Origin: Verrucomicrobiota bacterium
GTDB lineage: Bacteria > Verrucomicrobiota > Verrucomicrobiia > Verrucomicrobiales > Verrucomicrobiaceae
DNA: 64,000 nucleotides
Assembly: GCA_025360015.1 (NCBI GenBank)
Contig: JANYCZ010000029.1
Location: 186,001 to 250,000, forward strand
Direction of reading: 5' to 3'
Shown here: positions 51,931-60,854 of the stretch, one piece after another
Numbering within the stretch: the stretch's first letter is position 1
How the letters are laid out: each line of letters begins with the position of its first letter
The notes under the pieces: model-generated
Seen by the model: the letters and a program-made list of their open reading frames with translations, nothing else
Database searches by the model: none
What the model was told of the DNA's origin: nothing
Program-made: the position numbers and the translations under genes

Positions 51931-52272
51931 TTATTCCTGAGCAGCAGCTTCAGGAGCGGCGGTCTCAACAGCTGGGGCAGCGGCTTCAGGAGCAGCGGTC
52001 TCAACAGCTTCAGGAGCGGTGGCTTCAGCAGCAGGAGCAGCGGCAGCTTCGATCACTGGCGCAACAACTTCGGCGGCGACTTCAGCAGCCTTGGGCTTGG
52101 TCGTGGCCTTCTTGGCGGCGGCTTTCTTGGCTGGAGCCTTCTTGGCGGTTTTAGCTTCGGATTTGACGGCGCGTGCTTTGCGGGAGACGCCAGCCTTGGC
52201 CAGAGCTTTCTTGCGGGCAAGATAGAGCTTACGGCGGCGGCGTTTGATGACTTTGTTCAGTTGTTGACCCAT
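51931..52272 (-). CDS. Lys/Ala-rich histone H1-like small protein
   Basis: The 113-residue protein has a basic N-terminal half (GQQLNKVIKRRRRKLYLARK, then KKAPAKKAAAKKATTKPKA) and an Ala/Glu/Pro-rich repeat half (EATAPEAVETAAPEAAAP...). The Lys/Ala part resembles bacterial histone H1-like proteins, and the first 28 residues look like a conserved Verrucomicrobia segment, judged by eye. Nucleic-acid binding is likely, possibly ribosome- or nucleoid-associated. The repeat is encoded by near-tandem DNA at about 51940-52050. A terminator follows. Confidence 0.75.
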   Translation of the reverse strand: MGQQLNKVIKRRRRKLYLARKKALAKAGVSRKARAVKSEAKTAKKAPAKKAAAKKATTKPKAAEVAAEVVAPVIEAAAAPAAEATAPEAVETAAPEAAAPAVETAAPEAAAQE

Positions 52273-52407
52273 GATGGATGATCGGTTGTCGTTGCGGTTT
52301 TGAGGGCGGCAAGAGTTCCACCGATCAAGGTCGAATCAAGACCAAATGCAGTCCGCCCCCGGGTTTACTGGGGTTAGAGCGTGCTGAAACCCGTTTTAAG
52401 ACCGTTT

Positions 52408-53181
52408 TTAGGGCTTTTTGTCCCCGGCTTTGGGCTCATTGCTCATCTTGGGAGCCTCGACTTTGGATTCCAGACGTGGCTCGGCGTGGTTTGCTGCCTG
52501 CTGGGTCGGCGGTACTTTGAACAATTTGCCGGTGTAGGGGCACTTCACTGTCTGGCCTGCGCTCATGCCGGAAACATCGACGAGCTGGGTTTTGCCGGCG
52601 AAGGGGCTGTTCACCATGTTCATGCGTCCGGGAACTGCGGAGCCATAAGGCAGGCTGTCAGTGGCGGGGGCGGGAGCTGGAGTGCTGCCACTGGCATTAG
52701 GGGCTGAACTGGCGGGCGGTGAATGGTGAGTGATCTGCGGTGCCGCAGCGGGTTCTTCCACCGGCATTCTCACTCGGGGGCTGCGATCACCCGATGGGGC
52801 ACTCGGATGGGAACGAGGCACGTACCTCGAACCGCCGGAGTTTGAGGTGGGAGCGCTGAAATAGCTGTTGGGCGCATAAACGGAAGGATTGGTCGCACCG
52901 TAGTAGCTGCGGTTTGGCATGCCGGAGCTCCAATGGGGATAGGCGGATCTGCGCTGAGGGTAAGACTGGCTCGCGGCATAACGCTGGGAGTAGGAGCCGC
53001 CAGTACGGAAGGGCGGAGACGCATGCTGTGACGAATAGCTCAAATAAGGCAGCAGGCCGCGGGTTTGAATGTAACCCCATGCCTCCTTGGACGGCATCGC
53101 GCATTGAACCAGAAAAACAGGAGCCACCAGCACGGCAAACATGCGTGCTGCAAAGGAGGTGAAACAACGCGAAGCTTTCAT
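52408..53181 (-). CDS. Ser/Tyr/Pro-rich exported lipoprotein-like protein
   Basis: The protein has 257 residues from the ATG at 53181 (MKASRCFTSFAARMFAVLVA) with a lipobox-like LVQC at about 27. The body is low-complexity Ser/Tyr/Pro/Arg-rich; a short ordered element near the end (GMSAGQTVKCPYTGKLFKVP) resembles a motif found in Verrucomicrobia proteins that contain one CP(Y/F)TGK box. No function can be given. Confidence 0.7.
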   Translation of the reverse strand: MKASRCFTSFAARMFAVLVAPVFLVQCAMPSKEAWGYIQTRGLLPYLSYSSQHASPPFRTGGSYSQRYAASQSYPQRRSAYPHWSSGMPNRSYYGATNPSVYAPNSYFSAPTSNSGGSRYVPRSHPSAPSGDRSPRVRMPVEEPAAAPQITHHSPPASSAPNASGSTPAPAPATDSLPYGSAVPGRMNMVNSPFAGKTQLVDVSGMSAGQTVKCPYTGKLFKVPPTQQAANHAEPRLESKVEAPKMSNEPKAGDKKP

Positions 53182-53369
53182 GGATTGAAGGGACCGAGGT
53201 GGTGACGCTGAGGCAGAGCGCGACTCCGCACAATGTCTGCCGATGCTGGCAGGAATATGCGCCGAGGGCAAGAAAACAGCGTCGTAAAATCCTGCGCCTA
53301 TAGATTAATTTACCGAATTTCCATAGTCACCATGGTGGGTAGCTTTTAAGCTCCTGAGCGAGGCCCGTC

Positions 53370-55031
53370 TCAGGCCTGCTCGGTGGTCTGGAAGTCGGGA
53401 TACGCGTTCGCAGCGTGCTCGGTGAAATCGAGGCCGTTGATCTGCTCCTCGTCCGTGGCACGGATGCGGACGCAGAACTTGATGAAGGCGAAGACCAGCA
53501 TGCAAACGACGAATGAATAGGCACTGATGCTCAAGGTGCCGAGAGCCTGAACGCCGAGGCGCTCAATGCTGAAGCCTTTCTCATCAAACAGGGCCACACA
53601 CAGCGTGCCCCACCAGCCGCAGGCCAGATGCACTGGCACGGCACCCACGGCATCGTCGATCTTCCAGCGCTCAAGGGCGATCGTCGCCACGGTGGTGATG
53701 ATCCCGCCAAAGGCACCGATGATGATGGCCGCACCTGGAGTGACATTGCCGCAGCAGGCGGTGATGGCCACTGCGCCGCCGAGTGCTCCGTTCATGGCGA
53801 TGTTCACATCAGGCTTGCCCTGGATGAACCACATGGAGATCATGGCGGCGATGCCTGCAGCGGAGGGGCTGATGGTGGTATTGACCACGAGGCGACCGAT
53901 CATGGAAGCGCCGGAGAGGGAGGAGCCGGCATTGAAGCCGAACCAGCCGAACCACAGCAAGAAGACTCCGAGAGTGACGAGCGGGATGTTGTGACCGGCG
54001 ATCAATCGCGGCGAACCATCCGGACCGAAACGGCCTGCTCGCGGCCCGACCGCCAGAATACCCGCCAGGGCGCATGAGCCACCACAGGCATGCACCACGG
54101 AGGAGCCAGCATAGTCCACGAAGCCCAGGGCCTCCAGCCAGCCTTTAGTCCCATCCCCCACGCCAAAGGCACCGCCAAAGCTGCCCCAGGCCCAGTGACC
54201 GATGACGGGGTAGATCAGGGCCGTGAAGAGGGCGCAGTACATGAGGTAGCCCAGGAACTTGGTGCGCTCAGCGACGGCACCGGACATGATCGTGCAGGAC
54301 ACGCCGGCGAAGCCCACCTGAAAGAACCAGAACACCCAGACTCGGTGATCTCCGGGGAAGCTGGAAAGCCAGAAGCTGTCTGTGCCGATGACGCCATGCC
54401 AGGATTTCCCAAACATGAAAGCGAAGCCGACGAGCAGGAAGACAATGGCGCAGATGCAGAAGTCGAGGAACGACTTCATGACGATGTTGATGGTGTTTTT
54501 GGCCCGGCACGCACCGATTTCCAGCATGACAAAGCCGGCCTGCATGAAGAACACCATGGCGGCAGTGACGACGATCCAGACGTCGTTCACATTTAACTGT
54601 ACCAAACTGGCATCTCCTGAGGATGGCGGTGCCGGAGCGGCGGGCGCAGGCACAGTTGCGGCAGTGGGCGCGGCCATCACAGGAACCACAGATGCGACGG
54701 GCGTGGTGGAGATCTTTTCCAGCTTCAGCTCATGGTCTTTTAGCGCACTCAAAATGCTGTCCAGCTTGCTGGCTACGCGGTCGCTGGAGTCCAGCCGGTT
54801 GATGATGCCATCGAGCTTGGTGTCCAGCCGCTCGTTGTTTTCGATCTTGCCGATGATGTTGTCGAGCTTGCCTTCCACGGCCTGAGTCACCGGCGGAGGA
54901 GCGGCTGATGCCGGAGCGACTGGCGCGGGAGTCACCGTTGGAGGTGGCGGCGTGGACTGTTTCCCCTGGGCATGAACCAAGGACGTGGCGTGCAGCAGCA
55001 CCAGGATGAGGAGAAGAAGAGGTTGTTTCAT
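53370..55031 (-). CDS. amt: Amt-family ammonium transporter with coiled-coil N-terminal extension
   Basis: The protein has 553 residues. After signal peptide MKQPLLLLILVLLHATSLVHA and a Pro/Ala-rich stretch comes a coiled coil (about 53-107, KLDNIIGKIENNERLDTKLDG). The Amt transport domain starts at about 143 (QLNVNDVWIVVTAAMVFFMQAG). The twin histidines of the pore are His314 (SSVVHACGG) and His468 (AVPVHLACGWW). Eleven membrane helices fit. An extracytoplasmic ~150-residue extension is not usual for Amt. It is last in an operon with two roadblock-like genes (4-bp gap). Confidence 0.92.
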   Translation of the reverse strand: MKQPLLLLILVLLHATSLVHAQGKQSTPPPPTVTPAPVAPASAAPPPVTQAVEGKLDNIIGKIENNERLDTKLDGIINRLDSSDRVASKLDSILSALKDHELKLEKISTTPVASVVPVMAAPTAATVPAPAAPAPPSSGDASLVQLNVNDVWIVVTAAMVFFMQAGFVMLEIGACRAKNTINIVMKSFLDFCICAIVFLLVGFAFMFGKSWHGVIGTDSFWLSSFPGDHRVWVFWFFQVGFAGVSCTIMSGAVAERTKFLGYLMYCALFTALIYPVIGHWAWGSFGGAFGVGDGTKGWLEALGFVDYAGSSVVHACGGSCALAGILAVGPRAGRFGPDGSPRLIAGHNIPLVTLGVFLLWFGWFGFNAGSSLSGASMIGRLVVNTTISPSAAGIAAMISMWFIQGKPDVNIAMNGALGGAVAITACCGNVTPGAAIIIGAFGGIITTVATIALERWKIDDAVGAVPVHLACGWWGTLCVALFDEKGFSIERLGVQALGTLSISAYSFVVCMLVFAFIKFCVRIRATDEEQINGLDFTEHAANAYPDFQTTEQA

Positions 55032-55035
55032 GAAA

Positions 55036-55746
55036 TCAGAGTTTGTGATCGACCAGCATGGTTTCGAGTTCGCTCATGAGCGCCTGGCGCTTGGTGGTGT
55101 TGGGGACTTGTTCGATGAGCTCCACGGCGAGCTTGCGCGTCTCAGCGGGAGAGAGGCGGTAGGGATCTGGCGTGCCGCGTTTGGCCAGCACGCGGTCGAT
55201 CATCATGGTGAGCTGCGCGCGGCCCATGACCTTGCCCAGAATGCCTTCGATGTGCTTGCGCAGCGCCCACCAGTTGCTGGTGGTGCCGCTCATCAATTCT
55301 GCTTTATCGGTGATCTGCTGCAAGGCGCGGGGGCTGGTGACGACGAGCTCTTCGACGGCGTTTGGCGCCACAGCAGCGACAGGCTGGAATTCGGTGGAGG
55401 CCTGGCTCAGCAGCTTGGCGTGATCATTCAGCATGACCGACACAGCGCTGGCCGCGAGATCGGAATCCGCACGGGAGGTGAGGAAGAGGAGCATCACCAC
55501 TTCGTCCTGCGTCACGATGAGCAGGGAGCCCCCGTCAAACTCCATGAATACCTGGCGCATGCTTCGGCGCACCTGGCGGTAGCCATCGAGCATCTGGACA
55601 ATGATTTCACGCAGGTTCTCCGCACGCATGTCCGAGAAGGGCATCTGGCGGTGGATGGTGTTGCGGCCTTTGAAGAGCATCACGCCTGCCACGCCATCAA
55701 GGCGCTGCAGGGAGGCTGCGGAGGTGATCACGGAATTCAAACTCAT
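55036..55746 (-). CDS. roadblock/LC7-like protein with C-terminal helical domain
   Basis: The protein has 236 residues. The first ~115 (SLQRLDGVAGVMLFKGRNTI, FMEFDGGSLLIVTQDEVVML, SAVSVMLNDH) have the roadblock/LC7 pattern. The C-terminal ~90 are helical (WWALRKHIEGILGKVMGRAQ, ETRKLAVELIEQVPNTTKRQ), like a DUF8082-type regulator domain. Roadblock proteins often act with Ras-like GTPases. Here it sits 4 bp upstream of the ammonium transporter and 13 bp downstream of another small gene, so it probably serves the transporter. The assignment is by eye. Confidence 0.65.
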   Translation of the reverse strand: MSLNSVITSAASLQRLDGVAGVMLFKGRNTIHRQMPFSDMRAENLREIIVQMLDGYRQVRRSMRQVFMEFDGGSLLIVTQDEVVMLLFLTSRADSDLAASAVSVMLNDHAKLLSQASTEFQPVAAVAPNAVEELVVTSPRALQQITDKAELMSGTTSNWWALRKHIEGILGKVMGRAQLTMMIDRVLAKRGTPDPYRLSPAETRKLAVELIEQVPNTTKRQALMSELETMLVDHKL

Positions 55747-55759
55747 GAGAAAATCGGCA

Positions 55760-56125
55760 TCAGCGTGCCAGCGACTCGCGCACCTGTTTGATCGAACGGC
55801 GGTTGGTGCTGATCATCCCATGCCAGTTGCCCGTTTTTTCACCTGTGCCGATGGCGGTCTGACCATCGCGATCCTCAACGATGGCGATTTCCAGACGGCG
55901 CATGCCGAGGGTCTCTGCCAGCTTGTCGGCGAAGTAGCCCACGTATTTCACTTCGCCAGCGAACCGCTGCGCGGACTCGGTGTCGCCACCTGACAGGGAT
56001 TCGCGTCCTTGGGAGGACTCCATCTTGATGAAGCCGGGATCAGGTTCCATACGAACGATGTTGCTGGGTTGCGCGCTCGCATGGGTGCGGGCCGATGAGA
56101 TCGGAATGATGCGAGTGGGTTCCAT
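55760..56125 (-). CDS. small hypothetical protein, possibly roadblock-related
   Basis: A 121-residue soluble protein with a disordered N-terminal third (SNIVRMEPDPGFIKMESSQG) and an ordered end (FAGEVKYVGYFADKLAETLG, RLEIAIVEDRDGQTAIGTGE). The end resembles half of a roadblock domain. First gene of the operon with the roadblock-like protein and the ammonium transporter. Function unknown. Confidence 0.6.
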   Translation of the reverse strand: MEPTRIIPISSARTHASAQPSNIVRMEPDPGFIKMESSQGRESLSGGDTESAQRFAGEVKYVGYFADKLAETLGMRRLEIAIVEDRDGQTAIGTGEKTGNWHGMISTNRRSIKQVRESLAR

Positions 56126-56228
56126 CTGAATGACTATTCAAAGCATCCCGCGTGCCAATGTGCGGTTCTCCTCTTGATAGTGGTGATTGTGAACCGTGTG
56201 GCGTGTCTTCGCTGCGCAGCCGCAGTCC

Positions 56229-56262
56229 AAAAAAGAACGGCCCCGATTTCTCAGGGCCGTTC
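56229..56262 (-). terminator. rho-independent terminator (minus strand)
   Basis: The 9-bp perfect stem GAACGGCCC / GGGCCGTTC is followed on the minus strand by six T residues, 28 bp downstream of the aminotransferase stop. Confidence 0.85.
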
Positions 56263-56290
56263 GGCAGAGTGTGTCGTTGGAAGGAGTCGA

Positions 56291-57370
56291 CTAGAGCTTC
56301 GCGAGGCTGTCATCCAGCGCGGCGATGACCGTGCTGATGCTGGCTTCGGATTCGTCGCCCATGTTGGAGACGCGGAAGGTCTTGCCCTTCAGCTTGCCGT
56401 AGCCGCCGTCGATGATCATGCTGTGGTTTTTCTTCAGCAGGGCGATGAAGGCTGCGACATCGATGTTCTTGTTGTTCGCCACGCAGGTCAGCGACTTGGA
56501 GCGGAAGCCTTCGGGGGCGAAGAATTCGAAGCCGTTGCGGAGCACCCACTCGTGTACCATGCCGTTGAGCTTGGCGTGGCGGGCGTAACGGTTGTCCACG
56601 CCTTCAGCGAAGATTTTCTTGAGCTGATGACGCATGCCGTAGATGAGGCTGATGCAGGGCGTGCTGGGCGTCATGCTCTTCTCGCCATTGGCCTTGAATT
56701 CGAGGAAGTCGAAGTAGTAGCCGCGGTCATTGATGGTGGCAGCGCGTGCCATTGCCGCCTCGGAAGCGGTGAAGAGGGCGAGGCCCGGAGGGAGTGCGAA
56801 GGCCTTCTGGGAGCCGGTGAGCAGGACGTCGAGGCCGAGTTCGTCGAAATTGACCGGGACGGTGGTGAAGCCGGAGACGGAGTCGGTGATGAACATCACA
56901 TCCGGGTACTTCTTCTTCAGCGCGGCGATTTCTGCGATGGGGCTGAGCACGCCGGTGGAGGTCTCATTGTGGATGAAGGTCACGGCGTCGAACTCGCCGG
57001 TGGAGAGGCGCTTGTCGATCTCGTCGGCACGGACCGGCTGGCCCCACTCCACGGAGTAGGCCTCGGCTTCCTTGCCGCAGCGCTTGGAGACGTCCAGCCA
57101 CTTGTCGGAGAAGGCGCCGTTGCAGCAATTGAGAACCTTTTTCTTCACAAGATTGCGGATGGAACCCTCCATGACGCCCCAGGCGGAGGAGGTGCTCAGG
57201 AACACCTGCTGTTTGGTGCCGAAGAGAGTCTGCAGCATCGGCTGGATCTCGGCATAAAGGTCCTGGAATCCCTTGCCGCGGTGCCCGATCATGGGCTGCG
57301 CCATCGCAGCGTAGGTGTCAGGGCTGACTTCAACGGGTCCAGGGATGTAAAGTTTGACGTGGGTGCTCAT
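56291..57370 (-). CDS. class V aminotransferase (alanine/serine-glyoxylate type)
   Basis: The 359-residue PLP enzyme of fold type I has the N-terminal YIPGPVEVSPDTYAAMAQPM, SSAWGVMEGSIRNL, HNETSTGVLSPIAEI, DSVSGFTTVPVNFDELGLDV and the PLP Lys189 in LLTGSQKAFALPPG. The family includes alanine-glyoxylate, serine-glyoxylate and serine-pyruvate transaminases and some phosphoserine-type enzymes. Donor and acceptor cannot be fixed. It could link to the GlyA/FolD one-carbon enzymes in the window, but it is not co-transcribed with them. It is monocistronic and ends at the terminator at 56229. Confidence 0.9.
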   Translation of the reverse strand: MSTHVKLYIPGPVEVSPDTYAAMAQPMIGHRGKGFQDLYAEIQPMLQTLFGTKQQVFLSTSSAWGVMEGSIRNLVKKKVLNCCNGAFSDKWLDVSKRCGKEAEAYSVEWGQPVRADEIDKRLSTGEFDAVTFIHNETSTGVLSPIAEIAALKKKYPDVMFITDSVSGFTTVPVNFDELGLDVLLTGSQKAFALPPGLALFTASEAAMARAATINDRGYYFDFLEFKANGEKSMTPSTPCISLIYGMRHQLKKIFAEGVDNRYARHAKLNGMVHEWVLRNGFEFFAPEGFRSKSLTCVANNKNIDVAAFIALLKKNHSMIIDGGYGKLKGKTFRVSNMGDESEASISTVIAALDDSLAKL

Positions 57371-57549
57371 GCTTTGGGGGGAAAGGGGGAAGTGGATTCT
57401 AGGGCGCTCCGGGGAGCGCGCAAGGGCTGTGTGGGGGTATGAAACTCAGACTAAGCACGCAAAGTCTTTGAGATTGCCTCAACATAGTCCAGGCGAAGAT
57501 AAATCGGGCCACTTTAACCAACTGGATCCGATAACAATATCACGACTGT

Positions 57550-58071
57550 TCATCCGTGCTGGACAACGCTTCCCTCCAGCAATTCACCGGTGTCGAAATC
57601 AAAGGTGAACGGGGAGTCGGGTGTTGTATTGGAACTGAGCATCCATGCTCGCCCGCGCAGCTTCCCATCTGCCAATGAGTCGAACTCGATGCCGTCGTAA
57701 GAGATCCTTGAACTTCTCCAAATCACAGATGCGCCATCGAATCGAGCAACCCGCAAGCTGTCAGTCAAAGCGAAGGCACCGCTGTCATCGACGATCCAGT
57801 CAGATGCTCCAAGGCACTGCGTCAGCTCCGCCTGCATCACGCGGTTCAGTTCAATTTCGTCGATTCGCAGTTGAGGATTCTGGGCTAGAACAATCGCAAG
57901 CAGCTTGCGGGCATCGTCTCCTTCGATTACGCCACGGCAGACCGCGATGTCATAACCTTCCACCCATTGACCCTGATTCAGCTCTTGATCGACCAAACGC
58001 TGAATTTTCTGAGGGAATTTGTCGCCGAAGAAGGACTCAAGCTGCACGTCGATGATCTCACGGGTTGTCAT
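57550..58071 (-). CDS. hypothetical protein
   Basis: The 173-residue acidic cytoplasmic protein (TTREIIDVQLESFFGDKFPQ, ARKLLAIVLAQNPQLRIDEI, FDFDTGELLEGSVVQHG) has mixed helix and strand. It has no signal and no catalytic motif. The family is not recognised. It follows the isomerase gene by 50 bp on the same strand. Confidence 0.7.
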   Translation of the reverse strand: MTTREIIDVQLESFFGDKFPQKIQRLVDQELNQGQWVEGYDIAVCRGVIEGDDARKLLAIVLAQNPQLRIDEIELNRVMQAELTQCLGASDWIVDDSGAFALTDSLRVARFDGASVIWRSSRISYDGIEFDSLADGKLRGRAWMLSSNTTPDSPFTFDFDTGELLEGSVVQHG

Positions 58072-58121
58072 TTTTTGATATGACTAGCTGAGGAGACAAT
58101 CCTTTTGAAACGGGACACGAT

Positions 58122-59018
58122 TTAAGCCCACCCCAACCACCCCTTCAGCGTCTTCATATCCCGCAGATGCGCCTCGCGGAAGCCCTTCAGCACGGCGGGG
58201 TCTTTGGGATTGCCGGTGAGGTATTCGAGATGGAGGGAGATGGGTCCGGTGTAGCCAGTTTTCATGAGCATCGGGCCGTAGGCGGGGTCCACTTTGCCTT
58301 CGCCGAGGGGACAGGTGACGAGCTTGCGGCCGTCCCATTTGAAGTCTTTGAAGTAGGCGGCGCCGATGTGGTCTTTGACGAGATTGAACTCCAGGGGCCA
58401 GGACAGACCGCCTTCGCAGGTGGCGTGCAGGATGTCGAAGGCGAAGCTGAAGTCCGCCGCCGGGTACTCGCGCATGATGGAGAAGATGTCCCAGACCGGG
58501 GCGCCGAAGTAATCCTTGCCGCTGTGATTCTGGAACATGGGCTGGATGCCGATCTCTTTGCACAGGGCCACGAGGTCCTTGATCTTGGGGCGCACGGCCT
58601 GGAGCTGGTCCCAGATGGGCTGCTTGAGGTCGTACTTGAAATAGTTCATGCGGAAGCGCTTCACGCCCAGCTTGGCTGCGGTGCGCAGCACTTCCTCCGT
58701 GTGCTGCTCCTTGCTGACCTCATTGATGCCGGAGGTCATGATAGTCATTTCCAGCCCCTGCTTTTTCAGCGCCTCGATGTACTTCGGCAGCTCATCGGCC
58801 ACCTTTTCCGGCTCGATGTGGCCTTTGGGGCGGATGGGGGATTCGACACCGTTGACGCCCATTTCCGCGCCGAGGGTGGCGATGTCATCAAAGCTCAGCC
58901 CTTGCAGGTGCTTGGTGAAAAAGCACACGGTGTTCTTCGTTTTCGGCGTTTCCGCCATCAACGGAGCCGTAAAAGCCAAACTTGAGAGGTTGCGCAGGAA
59001 AGTACGTCGTGTGTTCAT
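58122..59018 (-). CDS. Tat-exported sugar phosphate isomerase/epimerase
   Basis: The protein has 298 residues from the ATG at 59018, which opens a twin-arginine signal (MNTRRTFLRNLSSLAFTAPL). The rest is a xylose isomerase-like TIM barrel (DDIATLGAEMGVNGVESPIR, FQNHSGKDYFGAPVWDI, DFSFAFDILHATCEGG, YFKDFKWDGRKLVTCPLGEG, PISLHLEYL). Unlike the cytoplasmic homologue at 41142 this one is predicted to be periplasmic. It is divergent from the SDR gene (47 bp between starts), which may share its regulation. Confidence 0.88.
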   Translation of the reverse strand: MNTRRTFLRNLSSLAFTAPLMAETPKTKNTVCFFTKHLQGLSFDDIATLGAEMGVNGVESPIRPKGHIEPEKVADELPKYIEALKKQGLEMTIMTSGINEVSKEQHTEEVLRTAAKLGVKRFRMNYFKYDLKQPIWDQLQAVRPKIKDLVALCKEIGIQPMFQNHSGKDYFGAPVWDIFSIMREYPAADFSFAFDILHATCEGGLSWPLEFNLVKDHIGAAYFKDFKWDGRKLVTCPLGEGKVDPAYGPMLMKTGYTGPISLHLEYLTGNPKDPAVLKGFREAHLRDMKTLKGWLGWA

Positions 59019-59065
59019 GGGGAAGCTTGAACAACGCCATCGCACGTCCGACTCCTTCACTCAAC

Positions 59066-59854
59066 ATGCATTCCCTTGCCGGCCAGAACATCCTCCTCAT
59101 GGGCGGCACGACGGGGCTGGGTCTGTCTGCGGCGAAAAAGCTTGTGGAGGCTGGGGCGCGGGTCGTCGTCAGCAGCCGGTCGCAGGTCAATGTGGATGCC
59201 GCGCTGAAAGCCCTCGGCGCAAATGCGCGGGGGTTTGCTGCGGATGCCGCAACACCGGAGGCGGCGGAGCGTGCGGTGGAGTTGGCGGTGGGCGAGTTTG
59301 GCAGGGTGGACGCTCTCTATCACGTCGCCGGCGGCAGCGGACGCAGCCGGGGAGATGGGCCGCTGCATGAAATGACCGATGAGGGGCTGAATTATACGCT
59401 GGATCTCAATTTGAACTCCGTCATCTACTCGAACCGCGCCGCCATCCGACAGTTCCTGAAGCAGGGCAGCGGCGGCGTGATCCTCAACATGGCCAGCGTG
59501 CTGGGTTACTCGCCTTCCGCGCAATTTTTCGCCTCGCATGCCTACGCTGCGGCGAAGGCGGGGATCATCGGCTTTAGCAAATCCATCGCTGCATATTACG
59601 CGCCGCAAAACATCCGCGTGAACGTCATCGCCCCGGCGTTGGTCGAGACGCCGATGTCCCAGCGCGCTGTGAGCAACGAGAACATTATGAACTTCGTCAA
59701 AACCAAGCAACCGCTCGATGGTGGCCGTGTCGGCCAGCCCGAGGACTGCGATGCCGCGGCGCTGCTGCTGCTCTCGCCGGATTCAAAATTCATCACCGGA
59801 CAGGTGCTCGCTGTGGACGGCGGGTGGACGGTTTCGGAGGGGCAATTGGGATAG
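59066..59854 (+). CDS. short-chain dehydrogenase/reductase
   Basis: The protein has 262 residues from the ATG at 59066 (MHSLAGQNILLMGGTTGLGL). A Rossmann glycine pattern GGTTGLGL, the NNAG-like segment, a Ser before the YAAAK active-site motif (HAYAAAKAGIIGFS) and a C-terminal DGGWTV are all present. Substrate is unknown. It is divergent from the Tat-exported isomerase and upstream of the ROK kinase, so a carbohydrate role is plausible but not shown. Confidence 0.9.
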   Translation: MHSLAGQNILLMGGTTGLGLSAAKKLVEAGARVVVSSRSQVNVDAALKALGANARGFAADAATPEAAERAVELAVGEFGRVDALYHVAGGSGRSRGDGPLHEMTDEGLNYTLDLNLNSVIYSNRAAIRQFLKQGSGGVILNMASVLGYSPSAQFFASHAYAAAKAGIIGFSKSIAAYYAPQNIRVNVIAPALVETPMSQRAVSNENIMNFVKTKQPLDGGRVGQPEDCDAAALLLLSPDSKFITGQVLAVDGGWTVSEGQLG

Positions 59855-59954
59855 CCGAAAAAGGGGAAAGAATTGGAAAAAGCCAACCCCCGGATCAGAC
59901 CATCCAGCCTCAGATTTTTCTCCTTCTTTCCTCTTTTTCGGCCAACTCATTTTC

Positions 59955-60854
59955 ATGACTTTATCCATCGGCATCGACCTCGGCGGCACGAATATCAAGG
60001 CCGCGCTCGTGGACACGGCCAGTGCCCGTACGGTTGCCACGCTTTCGAAACCCACGCGAGATGGTGAGTTCGACGGCGATACTCCGCGCTTTGCTTTCAC
60101 CGTGCGTGAGATCGTGCAGGAGTTTGAGGCGCAGGCCGGGCAAAAGCTCCGCGTCGGGCTCTCCGCGCCTGGATTGGCGAATCCCAACGGCCATTGCATC
60201 GACTGGATGCCGGGACGCATGCACGGGCTGGAGAAATTTCACTGGTCCGCCTTTCTTCAGCGCGAGTGCCGTGTGCTGAATGACGCCCATGCCGCGCTGC
60301 TGGGCGAGGTCTGGGCCGGAGCTGCGCAGGACACGCAGGATGCCTTCATGCTCACGCTTGGGACGGGGGTCGGGGGTGCGATCTGGAGTGGCGGGCGTTT
60401 GCTGAAAGGCAAGATCGGCAGGGCTGGGCACCTCGGCCACATCACCATCGACGCGAATGCGGCCTGCGATGATTTTAACACGCCGGGCAGCCTGGAAGAC
60501 GCCATCGGGAATCAAACCATCAGCCAACGCGGAGAAGGGCGCTATGCCACCACTCATGCGCTGCTGGATGCCTTGAGCGCTGGCGATGCACACGCCGCCC
60601 AAGTCTGGCAAACATCCGTGCGCCATCTTGCCGCGGCCATCGCCTCGCTCATCAATGTGCTCGACCCTGAGGTCGTCATCATCGGAGGTGGCATTGCCAC
60701 CGGGGCAGGGGAGCGCTTGTTTGATCCGCTGAGCCAGGCCCTCGCCGAATTCGAATGGCGGCCCGGCGGCCATCAGGCCCGCATTTTCCCTGCCAAACTC
60801 GGCGACAGCGCCGGGTGCCTCGGCTCTGTTTTTAATCTCCTGCAAAACTCATGA
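59955..60854 (+). CDS. ROK-family sugar kinase
   Basis: The protein has 299 residues from the ATG at 59955 (MTLSIGIDLGGTNIKAALVD). ROK motifs include the phosphate-binding DLGGTNIKA, VLNDAHAALLGE, TLGTGVGGAIWSGG, GHITIDANAACDDFNTPGS (zinc motif diverged: a single Cys rather than the usual HxC..C set), and EVVIIGGGIATG. It phosphorylates a hexose or amino-sugar. Its stop overlaps the ATG of the SIS gene (ATGA). Confidence 0.9.
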   Translation: MTLSIGIDLGGTNIKAALVDTASARTVATLSKPTRDGEFDGDTPRFAFTVREIVQEFEAQAGQKLRVGLSAPGLANPNGHCIDWMPGRMHGLEKFHWSAFLQRECRVLNDAHAALLGEVWAGAAQDTQDAFMLTLGTGVGGAIWSGGRLLKGKIGRAGHLGHITIDANAACDDFNTPGSLEDAIGNQTISQRGEGRYATTHALLDALSAGDAHAAQVWQTSVRHLAAAIASLINVLDPEVVIIGGGIATGAGERLFDPLSQALAEFEWRPGGHQARIFPAKLGDSAGCLGSVFNLLQNS

